Made by a program: the position numbers and the translations under genes. The notes beneath the pieces are model-generated. The model saw only the letters and a program-made list of their open reading frames with translations, made no database searches and was not told the origin of the DNA. A stretch of DNA of 8,577 bases from Bryobacterales bacterium (lineage in GTDB: Bacteria > Acidobacteriota > Terriglobia > Bryobacterales > Bryobacteraceae): assembly GCA_009697495.1 (NCBI GenBank), contig SHUN01000100.1:1-8577 (forward strand). The letters are read 5' to 3'. This document shows, in pieces, positions 1-7,196 of this stretch (within the stretch, counting starts at the first letter, position 1; each line of letters begins with the position of its first letter).

Positions 1-336
1 GACTACACATTGACGGTAGACGTTTGGAATGTTGGGCAGCGGGTAGCGAAGGACTTTAGAATGCTCGTCTACTTTCCGCGACCGTTCCTGAACCGACACA
101 CTACATTTGGCCCCGCGGATGACAAATTGAGCACCAGGGACCATGTCTGCTTTAAGGCCGAATCGAGCAGCGCGCACAAAGAAATTTATCCAGGCTACGG
201 CCTGATCAATCCCCTGCGCATTGACTACTACGTTGACGACAAGCTTTTCGACGATGACACCGCCATGAACATGGACGTAAGTGTCTTGCCTCAGAAATCG
301 CAGAAAGTTCTGATTAGAAGTATCCAGGAGTTTTAG
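1..336 (+). CDS. C-terminal part of an unrecognised protein (5' end outside window)
   Basis: The reading frame is open from base 1 to a TAG stop at 334-336, giving about 111 visible residues. The TTG at 10-12 could be read as a start, but the frame continues upstream without a stop and there is no ribosome binding site, so I treat this as the 3' end of a longer gene. The visible part has alternating hydrophobic residues (LTVDVWNVGQRVAKDFRMLV, then YFPRPFL), which suggests a beta-sandwich-like C-terminal domain. The pattern 'N-x-G-x-x-x-A ... v-x-x-P' recalls accessory domains at the C-terminus of some multidomain bacterial proteins, but I cannot name a family. GC content is about 50% (168 of 336 bases by hand count), lower than the neighbouring cluster, which fits a gene of different origin. 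It is transcribed towards the minus-strand cluster. Function unknown. Confidence 0.7.
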   Translation, partial: DYTLTVDVWNVGQRVAKDFRMLVYFPRPFLNRHTTFGPADDKLSTRDHVCFKAESSSAHKEIYPGYGLINPLRIDYYVDDKLFDDDTAMNMDVSVLPQKSQKVLIRSIQEF

Positions 337-340
337 CGAC

Positions 341-354
341 TCGTTGGCGAACGA
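341..354. terminator. weak hairpin between convergent genes
   Basis: The 19 bp between the two convergent stop codons contain TCGTT-GGCG-AACGA, a 5-bp stem with a 4-nt loop. It is symmetric, so it could act on both strands. The stem is short and neither side has a proper T-run (TAAAAC on one side, GCTAAAAC on the other). It is at best a weak or Rho-assisted bidirectional terminator. Confidence 0.25.
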
Positions 355-355
355 A

Positions 356-3148
356 CTAAAACAACGGTCGGGCTTCGTAAAGCACAAGGTCGTCGTCGAC
401 CGTGCCGGCTAAGAAATAAACCGTGCCGTCGTCGCGGAAGTCGATGGAATTGATGCGGGCCAGGTAATCGCCTTCGGCGGTGGGACGGAACAGATTCACG
501 ACCTGATGCATCTTGTCGCCTCGGCGCACGATGAGAAAGTTATTGCCGCCGTTGGAGTGCTGAAAGAGTAAGTCGCCGTTGCGGTTGGATTCCTGAGTTA
601 CTACCGTCGTCGCCACCTGGCCGCTCGGCATAACTGTTGAGTTATTCACGACGATTTCCCAGCGGTCGTTGATCCATTCGCAAAGGATGGTGCCGTTCGG
701 GATGTTCAATCCGGCGTAGAGCTTGCCGCCGCCGGCGCGGTGCAGATTGGCAATGCCGTTGAGGAGATGCGGGCCAACTCTGGTGGTGTTGGGAACGGCC
801 AGCTCTTTCCAGCGCGCGCCGTCGTGCATGTAGAGAATGGGAATCGCCACGTTGCGGAAACGAAGGGAGATGAGCACGTGCCCTTCGTCGTTGAAGGCGA
901 AGCTGTCGTAGCCGCTGGCAATGCGGTTATCGAGCGTGGTGGCGGTGGCGGCCGTGGCGCTGTAGGTCAGCAATTCCGTAGGCTCGGCGGCGCCGCTGGG
1001 GTGCAGGAAAATGCGGGAGTCGCCGGCGCTGGTGGAGGCGGCGTAGAGCATGTCGCCGCGGCTATTGACGTCGACCGTTCCGGGGGCGTTGATGGTGAGA
1101 GTGCCAACGCGCAGCGGGAAACGCAAGATGAGTTCGGGCTGTCCGCCGTCGACGATTTTAGCGATACCAGAGCCGGTGGTAAAATAGATGTCGCCGTGCG
1201 GGGACTTGCGCGCATTCCATGTGCCGCCGTGGAAGGCGCCGAACCACATGGTGTTATTGCCCCAGAGCCGTTCGCCGTAGGGCATGACGGTGCGGGGGCC
1301 GTCGGGGCTCATTTCGACAATGGACCCGCTGGAGCCGCCGGAATAGACATGGGGCGGTCCGCTTTTAGCGCCGCCGATGAAGTTGATGACGTTTTGCGGG
1401 GCGCGGATGGAGGCGGTGTCGCCGCTTCGCAGGACGACGCGGGGTTGCTGTAGCCCAAGTTGCACGAGCATCATGTTCGAACGGTCGCCGCGGACGTAGG
1501 CGAACATCTCGCCTTTGCCGTTGATGGCACCGCTTTCGAAGTCCTGAATCACTTCCCCGTCAATGCGGTCGTTCGTATAACGGAGCAGCGGTTTGGCCTC
1601 GCCGGTGACGGGCCAGAGCCAGACGCCATTGCCTTTGTTGTTGAACGGATTGGCGTGGATGAGCGTGCCGTGGAGCGGGTGGTGCCAGAGAATGCCGGTC
1701 TGCCCGCTGAGTTGCAGGCTTTCGAGTTTGCCGTCGGGCAGCCAGCGGACATAGTGGGTGGTGTTGTTATTCAGAACAACGGAGAGAATGATGGTTCCAT
1801 CTTCGTCAATCCAGGAGGCGGGGTGATTGCCGCGGCCGCCGGAAAAACTGCGGACGGTGGAGCCGAGCAGTTCATCGCCGATTCCAATTAGACGCGTGCG
1901 AGCGAGCCCGGTTTGCTTGAAGAAGACACGATTGGTCCCGGCGGTAATTCCGTAAACGGCAGTTCCCTTCCCGTCCACGCCGAAGTCGGTGTCGATAGTG
2001 AAGGCTCCGGTGATACCGGGGAGAGTGTCAAACGTAGAGACGAGGAGATCGGGGTATTTGCCTTCAAAGCCCAGGAAAAGGCCGTTGTAGGTGAGGAGGT
2101 TTAGTTCAAAGCGAAAGTTGGCGCGGACGACGGAGAAGCCCTTGTCGTTGAAAGAATTGCGCGACAGGACCAGCGCGCCGGTGGCCTCGGTGTTGGCCAG
2201 CGGCGTGTTATTGGAGAGATGATTGTAGACGCCGTCTTTGTCTCCGATATTAATTTGAGCGCCATTGATATTCGTATCTTCGTACGATAGGACGCGGCCG
2301 GAATGGGTGACGGAATGCGTACGGAATTCGGTGGTATAGCTGCCGATAGCGAAGCGCGTCTGGCCGCCGGCGGACACCATTTTGAAGGTGTTAGCGTTGT
2401 AATCGAAATTAACGAGCGCGTTGGCGACGCCGCCGAGGGAGGCGTTGAAAAACAGAGTGCCATCGTCGGAGGGCCAGAGCATGGTGGGCTTGGCGCGGAC
2501 TTCGAACTCGTTTTTCAGGCCGCGGTCACGGGAGTAGAGACGGCGGAGTTCGTAACTCTTGGCGACCTGGACATCGACGGGCGCTGTAACTACCCACTGG
2601 CGCTGGAGACCGGTTTGGACGTCGCCGTAGTTAAACGTTCCCAGGACCATTGCGCCGCCTTCGGAGACGCCGCTGACATTGCCGGCCGTGTCAATGCGGG
2701 CAACCTGGCTGGTGCCGAGACGGTGGTTGAGTACGGACCAGGCGAACGTGACGCCGTTGATGACACCGCCGTTGGCGTCAAACGCGGTGGCCGTAAATCG
2801 CTGCTGTTTCCCGACTTCGAGCGCGACACGGGAAGGAGAAATATCGACACGGCTGGGAATGGTCTGAACGACCGTTTCCGAGAAGAAGGCTCCGCTGCGG
2901 GCCTGGACGCGGACGGTGCCGAGGAAGCGGGCTGTGAGGACGCCGCGGTTATCGATGGTCGCGATCGTGGCGTTGTTAGTGGCCCAAGTGACGGCACCGC
3001 CGGGGATCGGATTGCCTTGCGCATCGCGGACGATAGCCTGAAAATCCATGCTGCGGCCGACAAGCACTTGAGCCGCGTCCGAGAGAATCTGAATCGACTG
3101 GCTGTATGCGGCGGCGGATACGATAACGGCGGCGAACAGGGCGCGCAT
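356..3148 (-). CDS. Secreted Ig-like (Big2-type) protein with beta-propeller-like repeats
   Basis: This encodes 930 residues from ATG at 3148 to TAG at 356. Residues 1-17 (MRALFAAVIVSAAAYSQ) form a Sec signal peptide with cleavage near 16. The frame is open up to 3253, but a start there would add 35 Arg-rich residues, hide the signal peptide and overlap the upstream gene by 103 nt, so the later ATG is preferred. Two bacterial Ig-like domains of Big2 type follow, at about 18-97 and 99-190, with typical 'GxxxxFxAxxxDxxGnpi' and 'A(T/R)IDxxGxVxgxxxG' patterns. From about 228 to 914 there are about 14 short motifs, [N/D]xxG followed by a beta strand, spaced roughly 52 residues apart (for example NDKG 334, NNKG 503, NGKG 543, NSRG 695, NDEG 753, NRNG 855). 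They resemble propeller blades or the DUF7453-type 'NxxG' repeats. No catalytic motif was seen. A binding or scaffold role outside the cytoplasm is inferred. It is the last gene of the cluster, 2 nt after the DUF1501 stop. Confidence 0.9.
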   Translation of the reverse strand: MRALFAAVIVSAAAYSQSIQILSDAAQVLVGRSMDFQAIVRDAQGNPIPGGAVTWATNNATIATIDNRGVLTARFLGTVRVQARSGAFFSETVVQTIPSRVDISPSRVALEVGKQQRFTATAFDANGGVINGVTFAWSVLNHRLGTSQVARIDTAGNVSGVSEGGAMVLGTFNYGDVQTGLQRQWVVTAPVDVQVAKSYELRRLYSRDRGLKNEFEVRAKPTMLWPSDDGTLFFNASLGGVANALVNFDYNANTFKMVSAGGQTRFAIGSYTTEFRTHSVTHSGRVLSYEDTNINGAQINIGDKDGVYNHLSNNTPLANTEATGALVLSRNSFNDKGFSVVRANFRFELNLLTYNGLFLGFEGKYPDLLVSTFDTLPGITGAFTIDTDFGVDGKGTAVYGITAGTNRVFFKQTGLARTRLIGIGDELLGSTVRSFSGGRGNHPASWIDEDGTIILSVVLNNNTTHYVRWLPDGKLESLQLSGQTGILWHHPLHGTLIHANPFNNKGNGVWLWPVTGEAKPLLRYTNDRIDGEVIQDFESGAINGKGEMFAYVRGDRSNMMLVQLGLQQPRVVLRSGDTASIRAPQNVINFIGGAKSGPPHVYSGGSSGSIVEMSPDGPRTVMPYGERLWGNNTMWFGAFHGGTWNARKSPHGDIYFTTGSGIAKIVDGGQPELILRFPLRVGTLTINAPGTVDVNSRGDMLYAASTSAGDSRIFLHPSGAAEPTELLTYSATAATATTLDNRIASGYDSFAFNDEGHVLISLRFRNVAIPILYMHDGARWKELAVPNTTRVGPHLLNGIANLHRAGGGKLYAGLNIPNGTILCEWINDRWEIVVNNSTVMPSGQVATTVVTQESNRNGDLLFQHSNGGNNFLIVRRGDKMHQVVNLFRPTAEGDYLARINSIDFRDDGTVYFLAGTVDDDLVLYEARPLF

Positions 3149-3150
3149 GG

Positions 3151-4491
3151 TTAGCCCCAGAACTCTTCGACGGGGGCGAATTTTCCATCGGCGGCGCCGA
3201 CGATGAAGTCGTATTTGCGCCGGGAGGGAGTGTCGAGAACGCTTTTGGTCCAATCGACGCCGAGGGCGGAATAGATGCTGGCGGTGATATCTTCCGGATA
3301 AATGGCGCGCTTGCCGGACCAGCCGTAGTCGGTGATGGCGGAACCCTGGGCGTCGGTTGCGCCGATGACGCGGCCGCCGCGAATGCCGCCGCCGAGCAAG
3401 GCGATGGACTGTACATTCCGGTAGTGATCACGGCCGGTGCGGGAATTGAGCGGCCCCGGAGTGCGGCCGAATTCGCCCATGACGACGATGAGCGTTTCGC
3501 CGAATTCACCGGTGGCTTTTAAGTCATCGGAGAGGGCGCTGACGGCGTTATCGAGTTCGCGGGTGAGCGTGTAGATGCTGGTCGGGGCCGTGAACTGATT
3601 GTCGTGCAGGTCCCAGCCGCCCTGGCTGATGTTGAAGAAAATAGCGCCGTTTTTGGCGCGAATGGCGTTGCGGGCGACGATGGCGGCGCGGCCGACGCCG
3701 GTGGCGCCGTAGCGGTTTTCGTCATCGACGGAGAACTTAAAGATGTTGTCGACGACGTCGTTATACATCATGGCGCGGGCGCGGCCGTAGTAGCCGGCAT
3801 AGGCCGCCATGGCGTCGTTCATTGGCGCCTGGCGAAGCGGCGCGTCGAGGGTTTCGAGCAGCCCGAAGCGGCGCTCGAAGCGTTCGCGGCTTTGGGCGAT
3901 GGCGCCGAAGTGGTTGTGCGAAAGGGTGGTGATGCCGTTGCGGGTGGCCGGGGGCATCATGGGTTCAAACAACCCGCCCAGAAATTTTGCTCCTTGCAGA
4001 CCGGTCTGATTGAAGCTCATGAAAGGCGGGAGGAGGCCGTCAGTCGCCTTTTCGCGGGCGATCACGGCGCCGATGTGGGGCGTCTCGCCGGCGAGCGCGG
4101 GGTTCTGTGAATGGGCGGTCTGCATGTAGAACTGGCCGCGTTCGTGGGCGGCTTCCCAGCCGGCGGCGGAACGGACGAGCAGCAGGTCATTCAAGTGCCG
4201 GGAGAGCTTCGGAAAGAAGCGGTTGGAAAGAGTGAATGGGCCGGACTGGCGGATATCGACATCGCGCGGATTCCAGGCACCATCCTTGGGATCAAACGTA
4301 TCCAGATGACTGGAGCCGCCATTCAAATTGAAGAAGACCACGGCGCGGGCGGTGCCGCGAGTCTTGGCATTGCGCGCGGCGATCTGCTCGGCCTGGAGGA
4401 GCGACGAACCGGCGGCGGCGGCTCCGAAAAGGAAGTGGCGGCGGGTGAAAGGGAGATGGCCGGCGCAGTTGGGACGGGGTTTGTTGGTCAT
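3151..4491 (-). CDS. DUF1501 family protein, Tat-exported
   Basis: This 446-residue protein is near the usual DUF1501 length and appears complete. DUF1501 belongs to the alkaline phosphatase/sulfatase-like fold group, but its reaction is not established. The N-terminus has a twin-arginine signal: TRRHFLFG with R17-R18, then an Ala-rich hydrophobic stretch, so export of a folded protein to the periplasm is expected. Family motifs in order are NGGSSHLDTFDPK (57-69), GGWDLHDNQF (291-300), GEFGRTP (339-345), GRDHY (353-357) and GGRVIGATD (372-380). The Asp/His residues in these blocks are the likely metal ligands, by analogy with the superfamily. An ATG at 4497 is also in frame, but the perfect Shine-Dalgarno AGGAGG (4503-4498) abuts it directly. 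The same site sits 6 nt from the ATG at 4491, so that start is chosen. The Shine-Dalgarno overlaps the TAG stop of the upstream PSCyt2/PSD1 gene, which points to translational coupling. Confidence 0.93.
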   Translation of the reverse strand: MTNKPRPNCAGHLPFTRRHFLFGAAAAGSSLLQAEQIAARNAKTRGTARAVVFFNLNGGSSHLDTFDPKDGAWNPRDVDIRQSGPFTLSNRFFPKLSRHLNDLLLVRSAAGWEAAHERGQFYMQTAHSQNPALAGETPHIGAVIAREKATDGLLPPFMSFNQTGLQGAKFLGGLFEPMMPPATRNGITTLSHNHFGAIAQSRERFERRFGLLETLDAPLRQAPMNDAMAAYAGYYGRARAMMYNDVVDNIFKFSVDDENRYGATGVGRAAIVARNAIRAKNGAIFFNISQGGWDLHDNQFTAPTSIYTLTRELDNAVSALSDDLKATGEFGETLIVVMGEFGRTPGPLNSRTGRDHYRNVQSIALLGGGIRGGRVIGATDAQGSAITDYGWSGKRAIYPEDITASIYSALGVDWTKSVLDTPSRRKYDFIVGAADGKFAPVEEFWG

Positions 4492-4497
4492 CGGCAT

Positions 4498-4503
4498 CCT
4501 CCT
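4498..4503 (-). promoter_or_regulatory. Shine-Dalgarno of DUF1501 gene overlapping upstream stop codon
   Basis: The minus strand reads TAGGAGGATGCCGATG. The TAG is the stop of the PSCyt2/PSD1 gene and shares its AG with a perfect AGGAGG. Spacing is 0 nt to the first ATG (4497) and 6 nt to the second (4491), which decides the start at 4491. The same ribosome can reach this site as it terminates. Confidence 0.8.
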
Positions 4504-6340
4504 AATAATTGAACGTGAAATCGAGCTTGTTGAGCAGCGCCCATTGCAGGTCGCTCAACCACTGGGCGCGGGCGCCATTGCGATAGCGAAGTACGGCGGC
4601 GGTTTCGACGTTTAAGGGGAATCGGGTGAGGGTGGCCAGATACATTTTGCGGATGGCCTCTTCGTCGGAAATGGGCATCGCGTCGATACGCAGCACCTGG
4701 TTTCGGCTGCTGATGGCGGCAGAGCTTGTTCCCATGGATCGCTGAACAACTTGCGCTTCATTCATGCTGAAGAGGAGGCCCAGGATGGTGGGCTCTTCGG
4801 AGCGATCGATGGTTGTCCAATTGCCGCGGCCGGCCTGGTTGAGGAAATCGACGACGCGAAAATCGGTGGAGGGTTCGGTGGCGTCGGGGAGTTGATTGGC
4901 GTACCGCAGCGCTTTGGCCAAGCCGGCGACGGTCATGGGCTGTTCGGTGCGGGTGGCGACGGTGAGCGCGTCGTAAAGCTGTTCAGCGCTGAGCCGGCGG
5001 GCTTCGAATTTCGCGAAGTAGCGGATGTAGGCGGGCTGCCATTCGCCATCATAGGTGCTGCTGAGCTGATAGGCGTCGCTCGAGACGATTTGGCGGAGCA
5101 GCGGCTTCAACTGGAAGTTATTGCGGATGAAGAAATCGGCCAGATCGTCGAGTAACTCGGGGTGCGCGTTCTGCGACGGCCAGCCTTCGGGGGGCGGTGT
5201 TTTGCCATCGGTTCGCATGAAATCCCAGGCTTCCGGAGGATCGACGATGCCGTGGCCGAAGAAGTTGGCCCAAAGGTGATTGGCGGTGGCGCGGGCGAAC
5301 TGTTTGTCTTCGGTGACGATGCGGCCGAGATCCTGCCGCCAGTTGTCGCCGCGCGGTTTGGCCCGGTTGAGGATGAATTCGGGGTCCACAACGGCACCGG
5401 TGCGCGCCGGACGATTGCCGGGGTTTCCAGGATTGACGGAACCGGAGTAGCTGCCATAATCGCGGTCGATTAAGACGATGCGGGGGCGGAAGCCGATGAC
5501 GTCGTCACTCCAGCGTATGTAGTACATGCGGGAGAGGAAGGCGCTGGTTTGCCAGAACTGTTCGCGGGTTCGGCGGGTGAGCCAGAGGTTGATTTTTTCC
5601 AGGTGTGCGCGACCGTTGTGGCAGGAGACGCATTCGGTTTTGAAGCCGAGGAAAGTGGTCGTGATCTTGTCGGTGATGTCGTCCCAGGAGTCCTGAATGG
5701 GGCCATTGACGTCCATCCAGCGGGCGAAGAACTGCGTGCCGGGCTGGGTGTCCACCTCGCCGTTGGCGGCGAGCATTTCGCGGACGAATTGATCGTAGGG
5801 ACGGTCGGTTTGAACGAAGGATCGAACGAATTCGTAGAACGTGTTTCGAGCGGGAACGGAGATGGATTCGTGGTTGCGGGAGACGCGGAACTTGTTGAGG
5901 AAAAAGAGCGTGAATTGATCGGAGTAGGCGTCGGAGTCGAGCAGCGAGTCGATCAATTTGGCTCGTTTATCGGATTCGGTGCTGTTGAGGAATGTTTCGG
6001 CGGCTTCGGGAGTGGGGATGCGGCCAGTGAGATCGAGCGTGACGCGGCGGAGGAATTCGGCGTCGGAGGAGACCGGGGCCGGCTTGACGTTGTCGGCGGC
6101 CATTTTGGCGAAGAGACGCTGATCGATGAAGTTCGAGCGCGATGCGGCTGCCTGGCGCGAGGCGGAAGCACTGCGCGGGTTGTTGCGTTTGCGGCCGAGC
6201 GTTTCGAAGGCCCGATCCAGTTCGAGGCCCTCGGTCATCTCCGTCCGCAGCGCGGATGGGTATCTTGGGCAGCCTGGATCTCCGGCCAAAAGCACAACTG
6301 GCGCTAGCAAATACACGATCCCCGACCATATTTTGCACAT
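4502..6340 (-). CDS. PSCyt2 (DUF1549) / PSD1 (DUF1553) domain protein with CxxCH motif
   Basis: This 612-residue exported protein has a signal peptide at about 1-20 (MCKIWSGIVYLLAPVVLLAG). The PSCyt2/DUF1549 region spans about 70-260: FIDQRLFAKMA, then FLRRVTLDLTGRIPTPEAA near 96-114. It includes one CVSCH at 237-241, a CxxCH signature of the kind that binds heme c, followed by NGRAHLEKINLWL. The PSD1/DUF1553 region spans about 320-600: FARATANHLWANFFGHGIVDP (348-368), AHPELLDDLADFFI (392-405), EARRLSAEQLYDAL (446-459), and the usual family ending WALLNKLDFTFNY (600-612), so the 3' end is intact. It lacks the N-terminal PSCyt1 heme domain found in many planctomycete relatives and is shorter than them. 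Biochemical function is unknown for the family. Heme binding is inferred from the motif only. The start is 5 nt after the HAD stop with no clear Shine-Dalgarno, so reinitiation is plausible. Confidence 0.93.
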   Translation of the reverse strand: MCKIWSGIVYLLAPVVLLAGDPGCPRYPSALRTEMTEGLELDRAFETLGRKRNNPRSASASRQAAASRSNFIDQRLFAKMAADNVKPAPVSSDAEFLRRVTLDLTGRIPTPEAAETFLNSTESDKRAKLIDSLLDSDAYSDQFTLFFLNKFRVSRNHESISVPARNTFYEFVRSFVQTDRPYDQFVREMLAANGEVDTQPGTQFFARWMDVNGPIQDSWDDITDKITTTFLGFKTECVSCHNGRAHLEKINLWLTRRTREQFWQTSAFLSRMYYIRWSDDVIGFRPRIVLIDRDYGSYSGSVNPGNPGNRPARTGAVVDPEFILNRAKPRGDNWRQDLGRIVTEDKQFARATANHLWANFFGHGIVDPPEAWDFMRTDGKTPPPEGWPSQNAHPELLDDLADFFIRNNFQLKPLLRQIVSSDAYQLSSTYDGEWQPAYIRYFAKFEARRLSAEQLYDALTVATRTEQPMTVAGLAKALRYANQLPDATEPSTDFRVVDFLNQAGRGNWTTIDRSEEPTILGLLFSMNEAQVVQRSMGTSSAAISSRNQVLRIDAMPISDEEAIRKMYLATLTRFPLNVETAAVLRYRNGARAQWLSDLQWALLNKLDFTFNY

Positions 6341-6345
6341 GCGTG

Positions 6346-6984
6346 TTAGGAACAGTTTACTAGATTTTCGTCTCCGTTAGCAGGGGCTAACCGCCTTAAC
6401 AACGCCGCGGAAAGTTCGTAGGGATTTTCCAGGCGGAGTACGGAGAAACCGGCAGCGAGACCGGAGGCTTCGCCGGGTCCGGAATCTTCGACGACCAGCG
6501 GTCGTTTCGCTCCTAAGCGCGCGGCGGCGAGGAGGTAGGGTTCCGGGTGGGGTTTGCGGTTTTTGACGTCGTCGCCGGTGACGATGGTGGCGAAGCAGTG
6601 AAGGATACCGGCGCGTTCTAGGACGGGTTCGACCTCGGCGCGGCCGGAGGAAGAGACGACCGCCAGTTGGTAGGCGGAGAGTTCCCGGACGAGCGCTCGC
6701 GTGGCTTCAGGGATGGGGGGATTGGCGTAGGCTTTTTCGCGGAAGAGCGCCTTTTTTGTTGGATAATACTGCCAGAGATCCTCAACGTCGTGGGGGGGCG
6801 TTTTTTGGCGGGCGAGGACTTCGAGCATGGCGCGGTCCGTAATTCCGATGCATTCGGAACAATAGGCTTCCCAGGTTAAAGGTATACCGAGGGGAGTGAG
6901 GATGGCGGTCCAGCAATCAAAATGGACGCCTTCGCTGTCGGCGAGAACGCCGTCGAAATCAAAGAGGATGGAATCGAAGAGCAT
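6346..6984 (-). CDS. HAD superfamily hydrolase, subfamily IA (beta-phosphoglucomutase/phosphatase-like)
   Basis: This is a 212-residue cytoplasmic phosphatase or phosphomutase-like enzyme. All four HAD motifs are present: motif I DFDGVLADS with nucleophile D9 and acid/base D11; motif II VVSSSGR with S111; motif III NRKPHP with K144; motif IV VVEDSGPG with E166-D167. Residues about 14-85 form the helical C1 cap typical of subfamily IA. Length is normal for the group (about 210-230). Substrate cannot be read from sequence; small phosphorylated sugars or glycolate phosphate are typical for relatives. An in-frame TAA lies 15 nt upstream of the ATG, so the ATG at 6984 is the earliest possible start. 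No Shine-Dalgarno is visible in front of it. It is the first gene of the four-gene cluster and the only one without an export signal, so it may be co-transcribed by position rather than by shared function. Confidence 0.92.
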   Translation of the reverse strand: MLFDSILFDFDGVLADSEGVHFDCWTAILTPLGIPLTWEAYCSECIGITDRAMLEVLARQKTPPHDVEDLWQYYPTKKALFREKAYANPPIPEATRALVRELSAYQLAVVSSSGRAEVEPVLERAGILHCFATIVTGDDVKNRKPHPEPYLLAAARLGAKRPLVVEDSGPGEASGLAAGFSVLRLENPYELSAALLRRLAPANGDENLVNCS

Positions 6985-7013
6985 GAGGGGGAATACTTAG
7001 GATAAGGCAGGTG

Positions 7014-7043
7014 ACCCTAAAAACGGCAGTTCATCCCCGTCAA
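7014..7043 (-). promoter_or_regulatory. candidate sigma70-type promoter for the four-gene cluster
   Basis: On the minus strand a -35-like TTGACG (7043-7038, 5 of 6 to consensus) is separated by 18 bp from a -10-like TAGGGT (7019-7014, matching only the TA...T positions). Transcription would begin near 7007, leaving a leader of about 23 nt before the HAD start. The -10 box is weak, so this is a prediction only. Confidence 0.35.
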
Positions 7044-7080
7044 CCGCGGCCGGCCCCCATGTTTACGCCGCTGCGGGCTG

Positions 7081-7092
7081 GATTGCGCAATC
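7081..7092. promoter_or_regulatory. 12-bp perfect palindrome, possible operator
   Basis: GATTGCGCAATC is its own reverse complement. It lies in the non-coding gap about 100 bp upstream of the HAD start and about 80 bp upstream of the predicted transcription start. A dimeric regulator could bind such a site, but only one copy is seen and the regulator is unknown. Confidence 0.25.
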
Positions 7093-7154
7093 ACCCATTG
7101 GGCGAAGTGCGGAGCAGTTGCGCGGCACAATCAAATTGGGCCTCCCACGCTGCA

Positions 7155-7174
7155 CCGGCGTTTCCAACCGCCGG
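7155..7174. other. hairpin in intergenic region
   Basis: CCGGCG and CGCCGG form a 6-bp GC stem around an 8-nt loop (TTTCCAAC). It is downstream of the membrane-protein gene ending at 7240 and in tandem with the stronger hairpin at 7197-7219. There is no T-run after it on the minus strand. It could be a secondary termination or RNA-end structure, or chance in GC-rich DNA. Confidence 0.3.
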
Positions 7175-7196
7175 GTTTAGGGAGACAGACGAAAGC

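Noticed and set aside
10..12. TTG as a true start of the left-edge gene
   Set aside because: The frame stays open to base 1 with compatible residues and there is no ribosome binding site, so a start outside the window is more likely.
740..1453. 237-codon open frame on the plus strand
   Set aside because: It is antisense to the repeat region of the Ig-like gene; Gly/Ala/Val-rich with no ribosome binding site or domain.
2303..3154. 283-codon open frame on the plus strand
   Set aside because: It is antisense to the Ig-like gene, has Gly/Ala/Asp/Val-rich low-complexity composition typical of mirror frames in GC-rich DNA, and no domain.
3149..3253. Upstream extension of the Ig-like protein by 35 residues to an ATG at 3253
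   Set aside because: It would overlap the DUF1501 gene by 103 nt, add an Arg-rich stretch and bury the clear signal peptide. The ATG at 3148 fits better.
3604..4110. 168-codon open frame on the plus strand
   Set aside because: It is antisense to conserved DUF1501 motifs and has no features of its own.
5549..6307. 252-codon open frame on the plus strand
   Set aside because: It is antisense to the well-supported PSCyt2/PSD1 gene, with the same mirror-frame composition and no recognisable motif.
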